37,990 nt of DNA from an uncultured Eubacteriales bacterium (GCA_902797405.1 CADBSP010000123.1:1-37990), one strand, 5' to 3'. Positions 17,223 through 25,437 are shown, numbered from the stretch's first letter. The notes: a model not told the origin generated them from the letters alone. Translations and numbers: made by a program.

Positions 17223-18755
17223 CTATTTCCTCCTCTCTCTATACTGAAGCGCCTCCGCCATATGTTTTAGTTCTATTAATTCTTCTCCTTCGATATCCGC
17301 TATCGTCCTGGCAATCTTCTTTACCTTGGTCGCGCTCCTGGGTTCTAGCGCCATACTGTCATATGCATTTCTAAAGAGGCTTTCAGCATCACCCCGCATT
17401 ATGCAGACATCCTTAAGCGCGGCATCGTCCAATTCACTGTTAAGGAATGCTTTTGACTTATTAAATCTATTCTTTTGAATAAGCCTCGCCCTTTCAATTT
17501 CATCTCGCATTTCTTTGCTGCTCTTTCCATCTTTGCCTGTAAGATCTACATATTCAGGACTTGTCAATTCCACGTGAATATCAATTCTTCCGAGCATAGG
17601 CCCTGAGATTCTGGATCTATATGCCTGCAATTCATTTGGAGTGCATGTGCACTCCTTTCTGGGGTCCCCGTAATGCCCGCATTTACATGGGTTAGATGCT
17701 GCGACAAACATAAAATCTGCAGGGTATTTATATGTTTCTCCCATCCTGTTTATTATTACCGATTTACTCTCCATTGGAATTCTAAGGCAGTCAATTAGAT
17801 CCCTTCCTCTTTCCCCTAGTTCATCAATGAATAGTACGCCCTTATGAGCCAACGTAACTTCTCCTGGCCTCGGAGGCACTCCACTTCCGAGTAAACCCGG
17901 AATAGTAATACTCATACCGGGATTTCTAAACGGTCTCTGTGTTATTATCTGATTCTCATCATTTAGCAAGCCCGCAACAGAGTATATCGATGTTAATTCC
18001 AGTATTTCTTCCCTATTTAGCTCTGGCATCACAAACGGAAGTCGCTCAGCCATCATCGTTTTCCCGGTTCCAGGACTTCCCTTCATCATGATTCCATGGC
18101 CACCTGCAGCAGCAATTGTTACAGCCCGTTTCGCGTGCTCCTGTCCCTTGATTTCAATATAGTCAGGTACTTGCTCCATCGAATAATCCTTGGATAGTTC
18201 ATGTTTCGAATCCTGAATGGAGGTATGTATCATTCTATCTTCCAAATTGTTTAAATAATTAACTAAGGTTTTCAAATCAGGCGCAGCCAGGACTTCTATC
18301 CCTTCAACCAAAAGAGATTCTTCAATATTTCCAACAGGCACTATTACTCTTTTTATCCCACCATTTCTGAGGACTTTTACCATCGGCATAACGCCTCTGC
18401 ATCTGTTGATTTCACCGTTTAATGCCAATTCACCCAGTAACCCTGTATTCTTTAATCTTTCTCCGGAAACCTGACCCGAAGAAATAAGCAAACCTATTCC
18501 CATGGCGAGATCGAAATGGCTTCCTTTCTTTCGTAGCCATGCAGGCGAAAGATTAATAGTAATTCTTTCGTTTGGAAACTCATATTTACTTGAAGTGATA
18601 GCAGAGCGAATCCTGGCCGCAGCCTCCTTAACAATTGTATCTCCTAAACCTATAATATTGATATTGGGCAGCCCTCTCACAATATCTGTTTCTATATCTA
18701 TGAGCCTGGCGTCCATTCCATTTATGGAAGCGGATTTAACTCTGGAAAGCATCAT
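17223..18755 (-). CDS. comM: ComM/YifB family Mg-chelatase-like AAA ATPase
   Basis: AAA+ helicase family; in Gram-negative competence models ComM extends branch migration during integration of transforming DNA. 510 residues. The N-terminal ChlI/Lon-protease-like domain (1-170) includes GLPNINIIGLGDTIVKEA. Walker A is GSPGTGKT (226-233) and Walker B VLFIDELGE near 309. A small cysteine cluster CKCGHYGD...CTCTP is near 357-373, and RISGPMLGRIDIHVEL follows. ATGATG offers two adjacent starts; the first overlaps the yraN stop by 4 nt and is preceded by GAGGGGG. Confidence 0.93.
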   Translation of the reverse strand: MMLSRVKSASINGMDARLIDIETDIVRGLPNINIIGLGDTIVKEAAARIRSAITSSKYEFPNERITINLSPAWLRKKGSHFDLAMGIGLLISSGQVSGERLKNTGLLGELALNGEINRCRGVMPMVKVLRNGGIKRVIVPVGNIEESLLVEGIEVLAAPDLKTLVNYLNNLEDRMIHTSIQDSKHELSKDYSMEQVPDYIEIKGQEHAKRAVTIAAAGGHGIMMKGSPGTGKTMMAERLPFVMPELNREEILELTSIYSVAGLLNDENQIITQRPFRNPGMSITIPGLLGSGVPPRPGEVTLAHKGVLFIDELGERGRDLIDCLRIPMESKSVIINRMGETYKYPADFMFVAASNPCKCGHYGDPRKECTCTPNELQAYRSRISGPMLGRIDIHVELTSPEYVDLTGKDGKSSKEMRDEIERARLIQKNRFNKSKAFLNSELDDAALKDVCIMRGDAESLFRNAYDSMALEPRSATKVKKIARTIADIEGEELIELKHMAEALQYRERRK

Positions 18756-19108
18756 TCCACCCCCTCAATATGATTAACCAAAACCTCGATTACATCTATC
18801 GTATACTTGTATTCAGGAATACAGCATGGACAAGACTTGATCTTTTCCTCAAAATCCTTTATAAAGAACTCCGCTGTGTTCTTTATATGCTTTAGTTTCT
18901 CCTTTGTCACCGATTCTTTTGGAAATCCGTATTCAATCCCTGTTCTGGTCTTAACTTCAACAAAATGAATCGTGTCTCCGTATCTGGAAATAATGTCAAT
19001 TTCCCCTGTTTTACATCTGTAACCCCTTGCCAGTATTTCGTGCCCTTTGGCATACAAAAACTTTGTTGCCATATCCTCGCCTGACTTTCCAAGCAGTGTT
19101 TTATTCAT
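18752..19108 (-). CDS. yraN: YraN family nuclease-like protein (UPF0102)
   Basis: Small protein of the YraN/UPF0102 family with a predicted PD-(D/E)XK endonuclease-like fold; function uncertain but commonly next to comM/dprA. 118 residues from ATG MNKTLLGKSGEDMA. An upstream in-frame ATG at 19,126 lies in the ribosome binding site GAGGAGG and is rejected. Conserved core: GYRCKTGEIDIISRYGD and HFVEVKTR, giving the E...D...EVK active-site pattern. Near the C-terminus it has CPCC. First gene of the yraN-comM-dprA operon; overlaps comM by ATGA. Confidence 0.88.
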   Translation of the reverse strand: MNKTLLGKSGEDMATKFLYAKGHEILARGYRCKTGEIDIISRYGDTIHFVEVKTRTGIEYGFPKESVTKEKLKHIKNTAEFFIKDFEEKIKSCPCCIPEYKYTIDVIEVLVNHIEGVE

Positions 19109-19144
19109 AAATTCTTTCCTCCTCATTCAAAAAAAATGACATAT

Positions 19145-19175
19145 ATTGTAATTATATTATCATAACAATTACAAT
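19145..19175. repeat. Inverted repeat over the yraN -10 region (possible operator)
   Basis: Arms ATTGTAATT and AATTACAAT, nine perfect pairs, separated by 13 bp and centred 22 bp apart (two helical turns). The spacer contains the -10 box at 19,156-19,161. This placement suits a dimeric repressor. AT-rich composition makes chance more likely than usual. Confidence 0.4.
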
Positions 19176-19183
19176 AATGTCAA
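19156..19183 (-). promoter_or_regulatory. Promoter of yraN-comM-dprA
   Basis: Minus strand TTGACA (19,178-19,183), 16-bp spacer, GATAAT (19,156-19,161). A TATAAT farther downstream would need a 21-bp spacer and is less likely. It is flanked by the inverted repeat and the 11-bp repeat array. Confidence 0.6.
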
Positions 19184-19186
19184 TTT

Positions 19187-19219
19187 TTCCCATAGAATCC
19201 CCTTACAATTCCCATAGGT
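19187..19219 (-). repeat. Three contiguous 11-bp direct repeats next to the yraN -35
   Basis: Read on the minus strand toward the gene: ACCTATGGGAA, TTGTAAGGGGA, TTCTATGGGAA, with no gaps, then AAA and the -35 TTGACA. The same element occurs at the tad promoter (30,001-30,050, 30,086-30,107). One-turn spacing and position suit an activator binding site. Confidence 0.6.
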
Positions 19220-19251
19220 CTTTATTCAATTGAAAAATGAAGCTTTTCAGG

Positions 19252-20097
19252 CTATTTAAAGGCGAATTTTTCTATCGCATATGCTACTCCATCTTCATAA
19301 TTTGGCAAAGTCACATAATCTGCAACCTTCTTCACCGGATCTTCAGCATTCCCCATTGCTATTCCTAGTCCGGCCAGCTTTATCATCTCAATATCATTTG
19401 GATTGTCTCCGCATGCCATCAGGTTTTCTTTTTTAACCCCCATTTTTTCCATCAAAAATCTTAGAGCCTCTCCCTTGCTCGTAGTTGCTCCCCCTATTTC
19501 ATTATTAAGTGGAACTGATGATGTTAGCTTTATGTTTTTTATTCCCTTAAGTATCTCTTGCATCGGGGATTTTTCTTCCATGGTCATGTAATTAACATTT
19601 ATATTTTCTATCTTGGATTTATGCTTTAATAATAGCGAATAGACATCGTCAACCGGTATTCTGCTCCATTTAAGATACTCTTTGCTTCTGGTTTTCTTTA
19701 TCCCATTCATAACATTGTCGTACTCACGTCTTCCAATATATGCACAGCCATCAACAAAAACCTCTATATCGGTATCATTCTCCGTAAGGACTTTGTAAAT
19801 TGTTTCAATTTCAGATTCCGCGATGTAATTCTCATAAACAATCCTGTTATCTACTATGTCTAATATCCTTGCTCCGTTTGAGGTTGCAACATATCTAAGA
19901 CCTTTGATTTCAAAAATACAATCAGGAAGAGATTGCTGAGCTCTCCCTGTTGCTATGATTATTTCTATTCCTCTTTTGATTGCCTGATTAAAAACATCTA
20001 CTGTTCGCTCGGAAAAACCCGTTTCGCTGGAAAGTGCGGTTCCATCCAGATCCAAGCCAATCATCTTAATCTCGTTTTGATAAATAAAGTCATTCAT
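19252..20097 (-). CDS. Cof-type HAD-superfamily IIB phosphatase
   Basis: Cytosolic sugar-phosphate or nucleotide phosphatase of the Cof family; substrate not predictable. 281 residues. Motif I is GLDLDGTAL (nucleophile Asp15, acid/base Asp17), motif II IIATGR, motif III contributed by Lys near KGEALRFLMEKMG, motif IV ACGDNPNDIEM. The cap domain between about 85 and 190 is the C2B type. AAAGGA lies about 11 nt before the ATG. It stands alone between the yraN promoter and a repeat-rich leader. Confidence 0.88.
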   Translation of the reverse strand: MNDFIYQNEIKMIGLDLDGTALSSETGFSERTVDVFNQAIKRGIEIIIATGRAQQSLPDCIFEIKGLRYVATSNGARILDIVDNRIVYENYIAESEIETIYKVLTENDTDIEVFVDGCAYIGRREYDNVMNGIKKTRSKEYLKWSRIPVDDVYSLLLKHKSKIENINVNYMTMEEKSPMQEILKGIKNIKLTSSVPLNNEIGGATTSKGEALRFLMEKMGVKKENLMACGDNPNDIEMIKLAGLGIAMGNAEDPVKKVADYVTLPNYEDGVAYAIEKFAFK

Positions 20098-20144
20098 TAC
20101 TTTTGGAGTTCCTTTTTAATACTCTGTTAAACGATTTTTACAAC

Positions 20145-20274
20145 TATTGCTATTGCTATTACTTTTTGCTATTCTTTTTGCTATGACTTTTGCTATGACT
20201 ACTACTATTACTATAAATATAAATATAAATGTAAATATAAATATAAATGTAACTATAACTATAACTATAAATAA
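20145..20274. repeat. Degenerate hexamer repeat tract upstream of the HAD gene
   Basis: Plus strand shows TATTGC, TATTGC, TATTAC, a looser stretch with TTTTTGC and TATGAC units, then ten contiguous hexamers of the form TRTAAM at 20,212-20,271. The 277-bp gap 20,098-20,374 holds only this tract and the ispH-rpsA terminator. No gene is seen in it. Confidence 0.75.
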
Positions 20275-20277
20275 TAT

Positions 20278-20312
20278 ATAAAATAAGGACGACCCCAGGT
20301 GAGAATCGTCCT
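20278..20312 (-). terminator. Intrinsic terminator of ispH-rpsA
   Basis: Minus strand stem AGGACGA / TCGTCCT around a 13-nt loop, followed by TTATTTTA. It lies 63 nt after the stop codon. Confidence 0.7.
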
Positions 20313-20374
20313 AATTATTACTATTAAACAAATGATTCAATAGGTGTTGTGACTATATCCAATGGTGATTCTTA

Positions 20375-22636
20375 TTATTTGTCTTCCTTATCGTCATCAT
20401 CATCGTCGTCATCGTCATCGTCGTCGTCATCATCATCGTCATCTTCCTTAGCAGCATCCTCTACCGGAGCTTCTTCTGCTGGAACTTCTTCGACTACTTC
20501 AACTACTTCTTCTACGACTTCAGATGCTTCAGATGTGGCTTCCTGATCTGCTTCAGATGCCTCCTGAGCAGGTGCTTCTTCAGTAGCTTCTTCTTCTCCA
20601 CCTTCGATAGTTGCCTTGATGCTTAGGCTAATTCTCTTTCTCTCTGTATCGATGTCGAGAATCTTAGTCAGAACTTCCTGTCCAACCTTCAGTTCTTCAG
20701 AAATATCTGCAACTCTCTTATTGGCAACTTCCGAAATATGAACGAGTCCGTCCATACCGGGTTCCAATTCTACGAAAGCACCATATTCCTTAAGCTGAAC
20801 AACCTTGCCCGGAACTACGGAACCAATCTGATACTTCTCATTGATTACACTCCATGGTTCAGGTGTGATCTGTTTTAGGCCTAGTGAAATCTTGTTCTTA
20901 TCCTGGTTCATGGAAAGAATCTTAACATTGATTGTATCTCCAATCTTAAGAACTTCTTCCGGATGTCTTAACTTACCCCAGGAAATCTCTGAGATATGAA
21001 GGAGTCCATCCAATCCACCGATGTCTACGAATGCACCGTATTCGGTAAATCTCATTACTGTACCTTCCACAACATCACCCACATTCAGGTTTTCCCAAAT
21101 GTTTGCGATTTGCTTCTGCTTCTCATCCATAATAACTGCCTTATGTGAGAATACAGCTCTGTTTCTTCTTGGATCAACTCTAGTTACTCTTACGTCCATA
21201 GTCTTTCCAATGTATTCGTCGGCTTTATCAGCCTCAACGAATCTGTCAGAAAGCTGGGACATAGGAATAAATCCTGTAACTTCCTTGTAAGCAGCAATAA
21301 CACCACCGTTGACTGCTCTTACTACCTTTACATTGATAATATCCCTGTTCTCGTGAGCTTCATTGATCTCTGTCCAATGCTCACTGATTTCAAGACGTTT
21401 CTTGGAAAGCAGGATACTGCCATCACCGTCGTCTGTCTTGATGACCTTGGCCTGAATCTCATCGTTAGGCTTAAATACGCTGGTAAGAGTTTCTCCTTCC
21501 TCTAGTGTGATTTCATCTGCAGGAAGGATTCCGTCTTTTTTGCAGCCCAGATTTACGATTACTTCCTTGTCTGTAACCTGGTGAACTGTGCCTGTAACGA
21601 TTTCTCCATTCCTAGGCAGTCTGGTTGAAGCTTCAATTTCATCCATGAAATCTGCCATTGTCATTGCTTCTTCTTTGACAGGCTCTTCTTTTACGGCTTC
21701 TACCTGGACCTCTTCTACTTTAGGTTCTTCTTTGGTGATTTCTTCTGTTGTCATGTTTTCGTTAGTGATAACTTCGCTCATTTTGGCAATAACCTCCTTA
21801 ATTGCACTTTCGGGCGTCGAGGCACCCGCGGCAACTCCTATTTTATTATATTTTTTGATTTCTTTCAATGGTAAATCTTGAATATTTTCAACAAAAAAAG
21901 TATTTGGACAGTACTTTTTGGAAATCTCATACAATTTTTGTGTGTTTGAACTATGCCTACCACCAATAATCACCATAGCATCAACGGATTGAGCAGTCTC
22001 TTTGCAGCTGTCCTGCCTAAGTGTTGTTGCATTGCAAATAGTGTTATGAAGCTCGTACTCCTGATTCTTCTCCTCCAGCACTTCGACAATATCATCCATG
22101 AGTTCTTTTCTGATGGTAGTTTGACACACGAGAAAATATGGCCTATCGGAGTTAGCTATCTCTTTTGCTTCCGTTTCACTTCCAACTATGATTGCCTCAT
22201 AATTGCACCAACCGTTTGTTGCGATTACTTCCTGGTGAGTGGCATCTCCTATTATCAAAACCGGCTTTCCATCATCATAAGCTTCTTTCACCAGTTCGTG
22301 AATCCTGGATACAAAGGGACAAGTGGTATCTGTAAGAATAATTCCCATTTCAATTGCTTTTCTATAGAATTCCTCAGGCTCACCATGAGATCTTATTACA
22401 ACACGGTCTCCTTCACGGGCCTCATCTAGTGATTCTATAATCTCACATCCCCTTTCCTCTAATGATTGGGTTACTTGTGAATTGTGAATAAGTGGACCGC
22501 ATGTAAATAACCTACCCCTAATTGCTTCAGGAATAGTTTTTTCCGACAGATATTTTTCAATCTCTTTTTCTGTAATTTCCAAGGCTCTTTTTACACCAAA
22601 ACAGAACCCTGAATTATTTGCTCTTTTGATTTCCAT
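20375..22636 (-). CDS. ispH: IspH reductase fused to ribosomal protein S1-like domains
   Basis: Bifunctional protein of 753 residues. Residues 1-285 are 4-hydroxy-3-methylbut-2-enyl diphosphate reductase, the last step of the MEP isoprenoid pathway: iron-sulfur cysteines Cys12, Cys106 (TTCPFV) and Cys201 (TICNATT), plus His51, His84 and His134. A Glu/Val/Lys-rich linker (about 290-335) leads to four S1 RNA-binding repeats (about 343-415, 430-500, 518-588, 604-674), the last two closest to consensus (EYGAFVDIGGLDGLLHISE). The fusion is known in Clostridia. The tail (680-753) is very acidic and ends in 18 consecutive Asp (732-749) then KEDK. AGGATAGG precedes the ATG. It begins only 9 nt after the last tad-locus gene, so read-through from that operon is possible. 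Confidence 0.95.
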   Translation of the reverse strand: MEIKRANNSGFCFGVKRALEITEKEIEKYLSEKTIPEAIRGRLFTCGPLIHNSQVTQSLEERGCEIIESLDEAREGDRVVIRSHGEPEEFYRKAIEMGIILTDTTCPFVSRIHELVKEAYDDGKPVLIIGDATHQEVIATNGWCNYEAIIVGSETEAKEIANSDRPYFLVCQTTIRKELMDDIVEVLEEKNQEYELHNTICNATTLRQDSCKETAQSVDAMVIIGGRHSSNTQKLYEISKKYCPNTFFVENIQDLPLKEIKKYNKIGVAAGASTPESAIKEVIAKMSEVITNENMTTEEITKEEPKVEEVQVEAVKEEPVKEEAMTMADFMDEIEASTRLPRNGEIVTGTVHQVTDKEVIVNLGCKKDGILPADEITLEEGETLTSVFKPNDEIQAKVIKTDDGDGSILLSKKRLEISEHWTEINEAHENRDIINVKVVRAVNGGVIAAYKEVTGFIPMSQLSDRFVEADKADEYIGKTMDVRVTRVDPRRNRAVFSHKAVIMDEKQKQIANIWENLNVGDVVEGTVMRFTEYGAFVDIGGLDGLLHISEISWGKLRHPEEVLKIGDTINVKILSMNQDKNKISLGLKQITPEPWSVINEKYQIGSVVPGKVVQLKEYGAFVELEPGMDGLVHISEVANKRVADISEELKVGQEVLTKILDIDTERKRISLSIKATIEGGEEEATEEAPAQEASEADQEATSEASEVVEEVVEVVEEVPAEEAPVEDAAKEDDDDDDDDDDDDDDDDDDKEDK
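20390..20443 (-). repeat. GAY microsatellite encoding Asp18
   Basis: Eighteen consecutive GAT/GAC codons at the end of the ispH-rpsA frame. Mixed GAT and GAC limits perfect slippage, but the tract is trinucleotide-periodic throughout, and length change would stay in frame. Confidence 0.9.
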
Positions 22637-22645
22637 GAACCTATC

Positions 22646-23305
22646 CTATATGATATTGCCGTATAAAGCAATACCTCGCTTTTCGTAATCAAGGTTTCGT
22701 AAATCATCTACCGAAAACACTTCTTCCTTCATCTTTTCGATTCTTCTCATACAGGTTTCCATCCCAATTCTATTATCCGCTAGTATTTCCATCACCTTCT
22801 TAACTGTCTCGCAACCATTGGTTTTGCCGGCGTCTCCTGCCATTTGTTTCTTATACTCACCCTTTTTATACTCATTCAAATCCTCTAAAGGATATATTTC
22901 ATTTAAAAATTGAAATACAGCTTTTCGAATCACTTTATTCGGATCTTTAAGAGGCATATCCGAGCTTCGTACAGGAACATAGGAAACCCTAACCTTTCCA
23001 TCCCTACAAAGAAAAACAAGTTTCTCTTTTAATAGATACTGCGATGGAAAAATATAATGGTCCATAGTTGAACGCATTCCCTTAATTAACATCGAGGCGA
23101 TATAAGGAGCCTCGCTAAAGCTCATCCCTCTCCTTATGGGATCCATATCGGACAGGTTATAACAAAGCCGTATACCTTCTTTATCCAAAATCTCATACGT
23201 CATTGGAACAAAGAAATCCATTTTGTTTCGAGTTACTATATCCAATTGAAAAGGGATTATATCTTCATATCTAAAATCTTTACATACAATGTCTTTTAAT
23301 GCCAT
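22646..23305 (-). CDS. DUF6382-like tad-locus protein without FHA domain
   Basis: I place this with DUF6382-type proteins that accompany clostridial tad loci; function unknown. 219 residues from ATG MALKDIVCKDFRYEDIIPFQ, preceded by GGAGG 5 nt upstream. The longer frame to 23,422 runs back into the upstream gene and is rejected. The region GIRLCYNLSDMDPIRR followed by KVRVSYVPVRSSD resembles the L-Y-Y ... F/S-YVP pattern of that domain. Relatives often continue into an FHA domain; here the C-terminus is charged helix and ends at GNII. No signal peptide or membrane helix. Start is 1 nt after the upstream stop. Family assignment is moderate. Confidence 0.6.
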   Translation of the reverse strand: MALKDIVCKDFRYEDIIPFQLDIVTRNKMDFFVPMTYEILDKEGIRLCYNLSDMDPIRRGMSFSEAPYIASMLIKGMRSTMDHYIFPSQYLLKEKLVFLCRDGKVRVSYVPVRSSDMPLKDPNKVIRKAVFQFLNEIYPLEDLNEYKKGEYKKQMAGDAGKTNGCETVKKVMEILADNRIGMETCMRRIEKMKEEVFSVDDLRNLDYEKRGIALYGNII

Positions 23306-23306
23306 C

Positions 23307-24071
23307 TTATCCTCCACAGGACGCACAGGCGGTATAGCCCCTAGACTCTGCATCCTTCTTCTCCATTTCCACATAGTATTTATCCACCGCACTGCACTTC
23401 CCCAAATGATATACCTTTCCATCCGTGAAGAAGCAAAATACTACTTCACCCAATGCTGCACCTCCGCTGTGACAATTTGAACATGGTTTAAACTTTGATT
23501 TTATGTCACCGGTCAAAAAAACCTTCTCGCATGCAGGATTAAGGAATGGGCAACTCTTATTGTGATATCTTTCTCCTCTATTTGGAAAAACATAAACTAT
23601 CTCCGATCTTTCATAACCGATTAATGCATGTTCTCCTGAATCCCCGGATCTATTAAGTCCTGTAAAGGCTCTGGACCTAACCCTTTGATCGATTCTAAGG
23701 AGACTGTATTTACCTAGAGGATTCAATCCTGAATAATCTAATCTCAGTCCAATTGAGATTAAGTCTTCCATTCCCATTTCTCCGTGAAGATATCCGTAAT
23801 CCGAAAGATGAACACTGTCTACCACAGGGCTTTCAGACTTTACCTTTCTCTCCACTATAATGGGAAGAGTAATTGGATCCTCTATAAATGCAGCTTTTAT
23901 ATCAGCCGCTTTAAGTTCCTCTCCCATAACAAAAAGTGCTTTTTCCGAGGCAGAAATCATTGATACTATTGATATTAAGAGAGCCATTACAATTATGAAC
24001 GGTGGAATAATAAGCGAGGCTTCCAGTATGTATGTGCCCTTTTTACTCCTGATATTCTGCTTCAAACTCAT
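23307..24071 (-). CDS. TadE-like pseudopilin with two YH...C...CxxC repeats
   Basis: 254 residues from ATG MSLKQNIRSKKGTYILEAS; the longer ATGs at 24,089 and 24,083 lie deeper in the upstream gene, while GGTGAA precedes this one. The N-terminus is a class III prepilin-like signal: KKG, then Glu at +5 (TYILE), and a hydrophobic helix (IIPPFIIVMALLISIVSMIS). The exported C-terminal part holds two similar units: VYVFPNRGERYHNKSC with CSNC (His about 170; Cys 174, 197, 200), and VFCFFTDGKVYHLGKC with CASCG (His about 222; Cys 226, 249, 252). This suggests two metal or disulfide-stabilised modules at the cell surface. Overlaps the preceding gene by 29 nt. Confidence 0.7.
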   Translation of the reverse strand: MSLKQNIRSKKGTYILEASLIIPPFIIVMALLISIVSMISASEKALFVMGEELKAADIKAAFIEDPITLPIIVERKVKSESPVVDSVHLSDYGYLHGEMGMEDLISIGLRLDYSGLNPLGKYSLLRIDQRVRSRAFTGLNRSGDSGEHALIGYERSEIVYVFPNRGERYHNKSCPFLNPACEKVFLTGDIKSKFKPCSNCHSGGAALGEVVFCFFTDGKVYHLGKCSAVDKYYVEMEKKDAESRGYTACASCGG

Positions 24072-25308
24072 ATACTTCACCATTTGCATTCATCTGATAA
24101 TTCACACCCACATAATGTTCCTGTATAAGAAAATCACTCCTATAGTTATAGCGCATATTAATCTGAATCAAATCCATTATTCTTAAAAGTTTTGTTTTGT
24201 CATCCAGTAAGCAAAGCATGTACACTATGTAGTCATTATAGTCATCGCCCGTTCTATTACCAGTATCTATACAGCCGTCATTAATATTGTTTATTACATT
24301 CTCCAGACTCACAGCCCAGGATTCTTCAGTCTTCATTACAGGTACAGGTTTTCCACGAATCAATAGTTCATAATCGTTCACGCTCTCTGCCAGAGCCCAG
24401 GCACCTGTAATTACTGCAGCTGCCTCCTCCGGTGCATAACCCGCGGTTATTACCGCTGCTGCAGCAAGAATCATTTCCTGCATTTCAGGATTGCTCTCAA
24501 TATACATTACATTCATAACTTCTCTCATTGCGATTATTCTATTCCGTACGGCTTTCCTGTTCTGCTCATCGGAAGTCTTTCCTGCGACTATATACTCCTG
24601 TTCTCCGAACAAAAAACCATAATTTCCTTCTTTGGCATAGTACGTATTTCTAAACTTACTCTGGATATATTTATTAATAAAATATTCATCTGTACCAGTT
24701 TTAATGATATCCCTTACCGAGGTAAATGATTTTAAAAACTCTCCGGCTCTATCCAAAAGCCCATCATTTGTTCTCCCTGCAGATGGCAAGGAGTTTAATG
24801 TGCTCTGGTTAAATATAGCTCTGGGACTTCCTGATGATCCTGTTCCGTCATCATATCTGACCAGGGCGGAATCGTTTTCTCCCATTATGAGCCCCGATGC
24901 TGTTTCCAGGGTCATAATTTCCCGTATCTGTTTTAAGAGGTTTTCTGTTTTAGCCAAGGAAAAATCATATATTTTTACGTTTTCTACATTACAACTGGCA
25001 TAGTGCTTATGTTTAAACGTATAGTCAATTAAGAATTGTAATTTTTGTCCTACCAAACCTTCGTCGCCATAATAAGCAAAAATGCCATATTTATCATATA
25101 ATTCAGTATCATATTCTCCCAAAATAGATTCCGCCCACAAATCACCCAATACATATGATCCTGTTTTAACTAATTCGTTTTTTGAAGCAGAGATATAGAA
25201 GCTTATTAGGGAAATCATCGTGGTTAAAAACACCAGAGCGTATACAGTAATAGAACCCCTTTTGGAAAGTATTTCTTTTCCGGAAATCAATTGCTCTTTA
25301 TGAAGCAT
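24043..25308 (-). CDS. DUF5702-family tad-locus pseudopilin
   Basis: 421 residues from ATG MLHKEQLISGKE; AAGGG lies 9 nt upstream. An in-frame ATG three codons earlier touches that site and is less likely. After KRG a hydrophobic segment follows (SITVYALVFLTTMISLISFY), as in TadE/TadG-like and DUF5702 proteins. Position +5 is Tyr, not Glu. The remaining 370 residues are predicted extracellular with no further long hydrophobic helix, apart from an Ala-rich stretch near 295-320. Probably a minor pilin or assembly factor of the Tad pilus. A 129-nt gap with no recognised element separates it from the TadE-like gene upstream. Confidence 0.65.
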   Translation of the reverse strand: MLHKEQLISGKEILSKRGSITVYALVFLTTMISLISFYISASKNELVKTGSYVLGDLWAESILGEYDTELYDKYGIFAYYGDEGLVGQKLQFLIDYTFKHKHYASCNVENVKIYDFSLAKTENLLKQIREIMTLETASGLIMGENDSALVRYDDGTGSSGSPRAIFNQSTLNSLPSAGRTNDGLLDRAGEFLKSFTSVRDIIKTGTDEYFINKYIQSKFRNTYYAKEGNYGFLFGEQEYIVAGKTSDEQNRKAVRNRIIAMREVMNVMYIESNPEMQEMILAAAAVITAGYAPEEAAAVITGAWALAESVNDYELLIRGKPVPVMKTEESWAVSLENVINNINDGCIDTGNRTGDDYNDYIVYMLCLLDDKTKLLRIMDLIQINMRYNYRSDFLIQEHYVGVNYQMNANGEVYEFEAEYQE

Positions 25309-25437
25309 CACATTCATCCCTTCTAAACCTAGTATATACAGAACTTCGTTTTTTATTTGGTCATATTAACTATCTTTATACTCATCACTTGCTAAACATG
25401 ATTATTTCTGTATTTTTGTAGCTAAATACCGCTAAGC

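Noticed and set aside
20145..20274. CRISPR-like repeat array
   Set aside because: Period is 6 bp with no spacers; it is a degenerate tandem repeat.
25318..25437. Hidden gene or promoter in the 120-bp gap before the DUF5702-like gene
   Set aside because: No open frame with a start and ribosome binding site, and no convincing promoter or hairpin.
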